DNA of 14,696 nt from Synura sp. LO234KE (taxonomy: Eukaryota; Sar; Synurophyceae; Synurales; Mallomonadaceae). The notes under the pieces are model-generated. The model did not search any database. It was given only the letters and a program-made list of their open reading frames with translations, and was not told the origin of the DNA. The stretch spans positions 1 to 14,696 of the forward strand of contig VKHC01000248.1 of assembly GCA_015143735.1 (NCBI GenBank). Reading direction: 5' to 3'. Below, piece by piece: positions 12,001-14,696 of the stretch (position 1 is its first letter; every line of letters begins with the position of its first letter). The position numbers and the translations under genes are program-made.

Positions 12001-13826
12001 CTAAAGAGTGGTCAACCTGTTGACGTGGCTCCCGACAACAGTGGCAAGTCCATGTCCAAGACGCTGCCCACGACATTGAGGTAAGTGGAATCTGAGGCAC
12101 AGTAGGTTACCTGGAACATTCCTGATCCGTGTAGAAATTTATGATCATATTCTTCCTATCCACATCTTACGTATTGCTGGTTTGGCCTGGCTACCTTCAG
12201 CTTGGGATCCTTACAGATCTCTCCTCCGAGGATAGTTCCAAGAGCACTGACGAAGTCGCAGTCCGAGGCACAGACAGGAGCCACAAAGCCCTCTGTCGCT
12301 GCGCATAAGCCATTGAAGGTGAGATCGACTTAGTGTCCATTCATGCTTTTCATTCTGTTTATACTGGTACTTATTGTAAGTATGTGTTACAACGTATTAC
12401 TCAGGCTTTGCATATTGTATATTGTTTCACTTTGAAATTATTTGCGTCAGCGATTGTACCAATATCTTTCCTGGATTGACCCCACCCCTTCTTCTATTCG
12501 TTGCAGGCGAAGATGCCTACCAATGAACAATTTGTTACCAAGCGATTGGCCGATGAAGTGACCAGACTATCCGAGCAGTTGGATGAAAGCACGAGAGAGA
12601 AGGCACTGCAGCAGTCCGAAATAAACAGGTGAGTGAACAATGACGTGAAGCAGTATTGTTTACAAAGCTACAGTACGCGTCCTCGATACCAAGTGCACCT
12701 GCAGTACGTACCGTTTGAGTGGTGTGCTTTACCTCAACTTTGCTTGTACTAGGCTCCGTCAGCAAGTATTGGCGAGTCAAGTGGCCAAATCTAATGCCGC
12801 CAGAATCACCCCGGCGGGACTGTTGGCCCACACGGTTAAAGGCCCGCCCAGGAGACCTCCTCCTCTCATCCAACCTGTACAGGGTGATGTCGAAGCACAT
12901 GGTACGATGACCTTCCGTCCGTTACGCCTTCTGTTCCTTTTATAACTGCAGCGGAGCTATTGCCATGGGAGGGATATTGCAACGCTTTATATTGTTGGCG
13001 CTTTCGACATAATTTGGTGCCTGCTGTAGATTAGCATCATACGGCACGTACACCTCCGATCGCCCGTTAATAGATCGGAAATAATGCGATTTTGAAACAG
13101 ATTCGAAATATCATTTGGATGCTGCGGGACAGCGTGGGAGTGGAAGTCCTTTTATGGATGACTTCGAATTGGATGCCCACTCCAATAGCGCGGATTTGAA
13201 TTTCTCGGATTTGAAGCTGGCGCCCACCCCGATGAGAAGGGAACCGAAGGTGGATGGCAGTTATAATGAGGAAGCGTGGGTTGATCGTCCTGTTTTTGTT
13301 AAAAATGATATTACATCTTTCTATACCCTACAGAATACTATGCTCGTGTTAGTTTGAGTGTTATGAGAGTGTATGGGTGCAGTTCAATTAAATTTGTTAT
13401 AGCTTTGTACAGCGATCTGCTTTGTTGAATTCAATTTATATTTCTTGTCGTGGGTCTTGCGATGCAATCATAATGTTTTCCTTTGCTCCGCTGCTTCCAA
13501 TTCTTTGACTTTAGGCGAAAGCTCTGCAAGAGATCGGAGCGAGAAAAGGCTCTTTCCCTTTACCTGAAGATCAACATCAACATGCAGCTCTTCACGCTGT
13601 GGCTAACTATCATCAACAACAACAGTCCCAACAGCAGCAGCAACAGCAACAACAACAACAACAACAGGCGCATGAGAAGGCAAACGGGGAGCATGAAATG
13701 AATGATACTCTCGCAGCCAGTGCTCCAGGTTCTGCTGTTGCTAGCGCACGCGGTGGAGCTGCGGAGTCTGTTAGCACCGGAGTAGACACTGATAACGGGT
13801 CTTCGGAAGTTGCTTCTCTTACTTAA
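1..13826 (+). CDS. CFAP57: CFAP57 (WDR65/FAP57)-like axonemal WD40/coiled-coil protein, 5'-partial, 44 exons
   Basis: Exons read from splice signals, phase and homology: 1-122, 429-468, 549-627, 1063-1170, 1325-1416, 1723-1852, 1974-2092, 2318-2425, 2637-2696, 3051-3170, 3514-3576, 3742-3847, 3968-4092, 4205-4268, 4347-4507, 4674-4868, 5295-5339, 5438-5519, 5712-5779, 6035-6109, 6290-6345, 6718-6826, 7049-7104, 7191-7303, 7420-7502, 7567-7638, 7886-7951, 8156-8202, 8380-8466, 8788-8914, 9165-9255, 9530-9648, 9938-9983, 10090-10240, 10408-10570, 10806-10954, 11147-11319, 11719-11789, 11926-12080, 12201-12318, 12507-12628, 12753-12901, 13101-13249, 13515-13826. They total 4,746 nt: 1,581 residues and TAA. 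Order and motifs follow animal CFAP57: HTWLP, FFERTDDKK, RVWNF, LRREVKLL. Known role: FAP57/CFAP57 is an axonemal protein that helps place inner dynein arms; losing it alters ciliary beating. The start and the first WD repeats lie upstream. Animal CFAP57 is about 1,250 residues, so this protein is clearly longer. The family is clear; a few splice edges are less certain. Confidence 0.92.
123..428 (+). other. Intron 1 (306 nt)
   Basis: Donor GTGGGC, acceptor TTATCAG, phase 2. Removing it joins TADIR to RVVALSDTEL, the expected beta-strand after HTWLP. I see no RNA gene or repeat inside; short open stretches here show no family resemblance. Confidence 0.85.
516..540 (+). repeat. Pentanucleotide microsatellite (CCTGT)5 in intron 2
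   Basis: Five perfect copies of CCTGT end eight bases before exon 3, in an intron of only 80 nt. The repeat supplies the pyrimidine-rich stretch of the acceptor. Confidence 0.95.
628..1062 (+). other. Intron 3 (435 nt, the longest)
   Basis: Donor GTAATG, acceptor TTTGTCAG, phase 1. Exon 3 ends in a split Gly/Ala codon that exon 4 completes. The interior is open in one frame for a long way but shows no recognisable domain. No repeat or RNA gene was seen. Confidence 0.8.
1417..1722 (+). other. Intron 5 (306 nt)
   Basis: Donor GTACGT, acceptor CACTGTAG, phase 0, joining FKSIM to LGTESILGG. It holds a box-C-like ATGATGA at 1502-1508 and a CTGA at 1582-1585, but no convincing closing stem, so I do not call a snoRNA. 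Confidence 0.8.
1905..1945 (+). repeat. Short inverted repeat in intron 6 (10-bp arms)
   Basis: ACAGTTCAGT at 1905-1914 is the exact reverse complement of ACTGAACTGT at 1936-1945. The 21-nt loop contains ACTAC/GTAGT, a smaller inner inverted pair. It would form a hairpin in the 121-nt intron 6 (1853-1973). A match of this size could arise by chance in a window of this length. Confidence 0.75.
2697..3050 (+). other. Intron 9 (354 nt)
   Basis: Donor GTACAG, acceptor CTAATCAG, phase 0, between NLLLDRLK and LFKETIIKGCKEL. Rich in T toward the 3' end. Nothing else recognised inside. Confidence 0.85.
3171..3513 (+). other. Intron 10 (343 nt)
   Basis: Donor GTGGGT, acceptor ACATACAG, phase 0, between FDTKTFQQ and LVSFQGHMMAVK. 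AT-rich. No repeat, RNA gene or coding signal recognised. Confidence 0.85.
4869..5294 (+). other. Intron 16 (426 nt), propeller to coiled-coil boundary
   Basis: Donor GTGAGT, acceptor GTAACAG, phase 0, joining ADSSDRL to VLFVAAEDVEE. It contains a 42-bp tandem duplication and, at 5063-5074, a 12-nt segment preceded by CAG and followed by a perfect GTAAGT donor that could be an in-frame microexon. Confidence 0.8.
5205..5288 (+). repeat. Tandem duplication, 2 x 42 bp, in intron 16
   Basis: 5205-5246 and 5247-5288 are adjacent copies differing at three positions by eye. Both start GATTTGGC and end with AATGTTTATATTCATG. The second copy ends six bases before the exon 17 acceptor, so the duplication lies in the branch-point region. 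Confidence 0.95.
6206..6275 (+). repeat. Tandem duplication, 2 x 35 bp, in intron 20
   Basis: 6206-6240 and 6241-6275 are adjacent copies sharing CGATGCAGTGGCAGATATTG and a CTTTACT-type end, with two differences by eye. They lie just upstream of the exon 21 acceptor at 6289. Confidence 0.95.
6346..6717 (+). other. Intron 21 (372 nt)
   Basis: Donor GTAAGA, acceptor TTATCAG, phase 2, splitting an Arg codon. No repeat, RNA gene or additional exon recognised. Confidence 0.85.
8467..8787 (+). other. Intron 29 (321 nt)
   Basis: Donor GTAAGA, acceptor TTCAAAG, phase 2. The acceptor lacks a good pyrimidine tract, but the closest upstream AG (ending 8770) leads to a stop, and only 8788 continues into RTNRNDRMNVSTMYEELV. 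Confidence 0.8.
8915..9164 (+). other. Intron 30: probable GC-AG intron
   Basis: Exon 30 ends ...SYLQ with CTGCAG, followed by GCGAGG instead of a GT. The acceptor is CTGTAG and exon 31 begins EVERLRYQQRQKDL. This phase-0 join keeps the frame and the family match. The nearest GT (8920-8921) would give phase 2 and an immediate TAG in exon 31. CAG|GC is the usual form of U2-type GC-AG introns. The other 42 introns in the model use GT-AG. Confidence 0.8.
9530..10240 (+). other. CFAP57: Exons 32-34: conserved ALYKKYV block and Gly-rich linker
   Basis: Exon 32 starts with PKEVELAVKALYKKYV (to residue 974), matching the animal block ending in LFEKYV. About 85 residues follow before the next conserved coil: an acidic, Gly-rich end of exon 32 (EAGGSGVVADDG), a small exon 33 reading DLEFMSRLKDSDDEYG, and exon 34 with a run of six glycines (residues 1042-1047). 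From memory of animal CFAP57 only a short spacer occurs here, so this looks like a lineage-specific flexible insertion. The coil resumes at DLEFYEAAQEAERQKQF. Confidence 0.82.
10408..10954 (+). other. CFAP57: Exons 35-36: last conserved coiled-coil block
   Basis: Exon 35 encodes QKQFAERQAHNLRHRL, then LMENSHLVFQCNDLRREV and KLLNRQ, ending at residue 1116. This parallels the animal C-terminal block with a MQENVSLIKEINELRREL-like core and is one of the strongest anchors for the assignment. Exon 36 continues LDALRQREAEALRLLRRS and then turns acidic and Ser-rich (EEESSSLLAP). It ends in phase 2 at a donor read GTGACA, which overlaps an in-frame TGA, so failure to splice would end the protein here. 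Confidence 0.88.
11320..11718 (+). other. Intron 37 (399 nt)
   Basis: Donor GTATAC, acceptor GATCGCAG, phase 1. AT-rich. An open frame runs across its 3' half into exon 38 but shows no family match before ANYQQISKSAQQ. No repeats or RNA genes recognised. Confidence 0.8.
13614..13667 (+). repeat. CAA/CAG trinucleotide repeat encoding poly-Q in exon 44
   Basis: Four Gln codons, one TCC (Ser), then 13 Gln codons, mixing CAA and CAG. In the protein this is residues 1512-1529. The frame is the one that leads to the TAA at 13824-13826. Interruption by CAA and TCC makes it less prone to slip than a pure CAG tract. Confidence 0.95.
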
Positions 13827-13838
13827 TTCCACGTGGAA
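13827..13838. repeat. 12-bp perfect palindrome directly after the CFAP57 stop
   Basis: TTCCACGTGGAA reads the same on both strands and abuts the TAA at 13824-13826. It contains CACGTG, an E-box/G-box core bound by bHLH and bZIP factors in many eukaryotes. A role is not shown; it could be chance. Confidence 0.8.
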
Positions 13839-14138
13839 GGAGTAAATTTAGTTTAGATCCTCGTCATTTCGAATTGATTTTGAGGCTGGGAAAAGTAGTA
13901 TGTAACTATTGGAGTGCGCATCTTCTGGAGAAGATTAATTAATATCAACTTCTAATCAATTCTATTAATATTTCTCATGAAAACAGATTAGAATATGTAG
14001 CGACACATATTCAACAGTAGGGCAAAGAAGTCATCTAGTCGATGAGGCGGCTGGAGAGGAGTCTGCTTGCGGACTTGATAACAATTTAATATTCAAGCAT
14101 TTCAATAGCTCAATTGACTTTCGATGCGTTACTGCTGA

Positions 14139-14246
14139 ATAGCCACCGCTATAGCGGTTCGTTATAAGCGGTCCGCGTACCCACAGCGGAACAATTTTGT
14201 ACGTACGTATACCCGCTCTAGGAGTGGCCACTACAGCGGTGGCTAT
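14139..14246. mobile_element. Possible 108-bp MITE-like inverted-repeat element
   Basis: ATAGCCACCGCT at 14139-14150 is the exact reverse complement of AGCGGTGGCTAT at 14235-14246, and the pairing continues inward imperfectly. The left arm overlaps a perfect 14-bp palindrome, ACCGCTATAGCGGT (14145-14158), and AGCGG-type motifs recur near 14153, 14167, 14184 and 14235. The TA inside each end would suit a Tc1/mariner-type target duplication, while repeated subterminal motifs recall hAT elements. No transposase is present. It could also be a structured 3' UTR. Confidence 0.4.
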
Positions 14247-14299
14247 GATAGCGGGCGCGACAGCGAATGGTGAATTCTTAAACCGATGTGGCGTATGCA

Positions 14300-14319
14300 C
14301 CATCAAGTGCCATCAAGTG
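14300..14319. repeat. 10-bp direct repeat, two copies
   Basis: CCATCAAGTG occurs twice back to back, following the inverted-repeat element in the intergenic region. Probably a slippage duplication. Confidence 0.9.
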
Positions 14320-14470
14320 CGCACCACAGGGAGATTTCTGGTGACGGCACCAAGAGGACTGACTGTTTTAGCGAAAGTGTTGGATGCATGGATTTCTCCT
14401 GCCTAGCTAATTTAGTACTAAATACTTCGTAAATTTTACACCAAATAGCTAAACACCTTTTCCAGGCTAT

Positions 14471-14476
14471 TTTATT
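14471..14476 (-). terminator. Possible poly(A) signal for the - strand gene
   Basis: The - strand reads AATAAA here, about 140 nt downstream of the proposed stop at 14616-14618, in AT-rich sequence. Placement fits a 3' UTR, but the hexamer is common in AT-rich DNA. Confidence 0.4.
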
Positions 14477-14615
14477 CTATATTCAATCTATATGTATTTA
14501 ACATAGTCTTGAGCGAAGTCAAGTTAATCGCAAATTTACAAAACATTATCTTTAATTAAAAGTGTCCCTGAAAGTCATGGCGAAAATTTTCACATCAGCA
14601 AGATTACAACTTGAC

Positions 14616-14696
14616 CTAAAGATCCTCGTGAAAGTGAAGTAACTTTCTTATCTCCGCTTCAATATTCTCCCCAGGAATCGTAACATTTCCTTCTCG
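14616..14696 (-). CDS. C-terminal end of an unidentified gene (partial)
   Basis: Read on the - strand from the window edge: 26 codons then TAG. The peptide runs REGNVTIPGENIEAEIR and ends KLLHFHEDL. It is charged and probably helical (IEAEIRKLLHF), with base composition nearer to the CFAP57 exons than to the AT-rich DNA just beyond the stop. It lies tail-to-tail with CFAP57. I do not recognise the family; 26 residues are too few. It could be part of a longer exon or only a chance open frame. Confidence 0.45.
   Translation of the reverse strand, partial: REGNVTIPGENIEAEIRKLLHFHEDL

Larger units (their letters stand above)
11147..13826 (+). other. CFAP57: Exons 37-44: long divergent C-terminal tail
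   Basis: Residues about 1167-1581, roughly 415 residues, several times longer than the tail I recall for animal CFAP57. Exon 37 is Ser/Pro/Lys-rich (GHPSPLPNPFKRESTPQ). Exon 38 has ANYQQISKSAQQLALDAL. Exons 39-40 are low-complexity with KTLPTT and SPPRIVPRALTKS. Exons 41-42 hold one short coil, RLADEVTRLSEQLDEST through EINRLRQQVLASQ, which may match the EIQRLRDQIQEQE-like coil near the animal C terminus. Exon 43 has an acidic patch and LAPTPMRREPK. Exon 44 starts AKALQEIGARKGSFPLPEDQ, then poly-Q and an Ala/Ser/Gly-rich end. Phases close throughout, and exon 37 is fixed to one frame by its neighbours although a second frame is also open. Confidence 0.8.
13827..14615. other. Convergent intergenic region
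   Basis: About 790 bp between the CFAP57 stop and the stop of a probable - strand gene. It must carry both 3' UTRs. On the + strand I see no AATAAA after the stop, only ATTAAT-type AT-rich sequence near 13936-13970 and a TGTAA near 13900. The middle (14139-14246) is an inverted-repeat element. No coding sequence with recognisable family features on either strand. Confidence 0.7.

Noticed and set aside
13560-13832. Leucine-rich open frame on the - strand (poly-Leu)
   Set aside because: It is the antisense reading of the CAA/CAG repeat in exon 44.
14031-14406. Small open frames on both strands in the intergenic region
   Set aside because: They overlap the inverted-repeat element, show no domain and no splice-linked extension.
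1-14696. CFAP43 or CFAP44 as alternative identity
   Set aside because: They share the propeller plus coil layout, but the FVLDHRLQQL, ALYKKYV and LRREVKLLNRQ blocks and their order match CFAP57 specifically.

Overview
The window is nuclear DNA from a eukaryote that builds motile cilia or flagella. It is dominated by one intron-rich gene on the + strand, 5'-truncated by the window edge. Splicing 44 short exons (1-13826) gives a continuous frame of 1,581 codons plus TAA, with every exon junction matching in phase. The product is the C-terminal part of CFAP57 (WDR65/FAP57), an axonemal WD40 plus coiled-coil protein associated with inner dynein arms. The lineage cannot be fixed from this window. 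Standard stop codons, mid-range base composition, mostly GT-AG introns of 64-435 nt and a poly-Q tail fit a free-living flagellated protist, alga or zoosporic fungus-like organism better than a vertebrate or a ciliate.

Layout: exons 1-16 (1-4868) encode WD40 repeats, the end of the double beta-propeller. Exons 17-31 (5295-9255) encode the long coiled coil. Exons 32-34 (9530-10240) hold a conserved short block (ALYKKYV) followed by a Gly-rich linker. Exons 35-36 (10408-10954) encode the last strongly conserved coiled-coil block. Exons 37-44 (11147-13826) encode a long, mostly disordered tail that I do not recognise in animal CFAP57, containing one short coil and ending near a poly-Q tract.

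A convergent intergenic stretch of about 790 bp follows (13827-14615). It has a 12-bp palindrome touching the stop codon, a 108-bp inverted-repeat element that may be a small MITE, and an AATAAA on the - strand. The last 81 bases are probably the C-terminal end of an unidentified gene on the - strand.

I saw no rRNA, tRNA, CRISPR array, transposase or bacterial-type operon. The points worth a second look are a GC-AG intron, two intronic tandem duplications (42 bp and 35 bp), a possible 12-nt microexon, an in-frame stop spanning the splice donor at the core/tail boundary, the unusual tail, and the intergenic inverted-repeat element.
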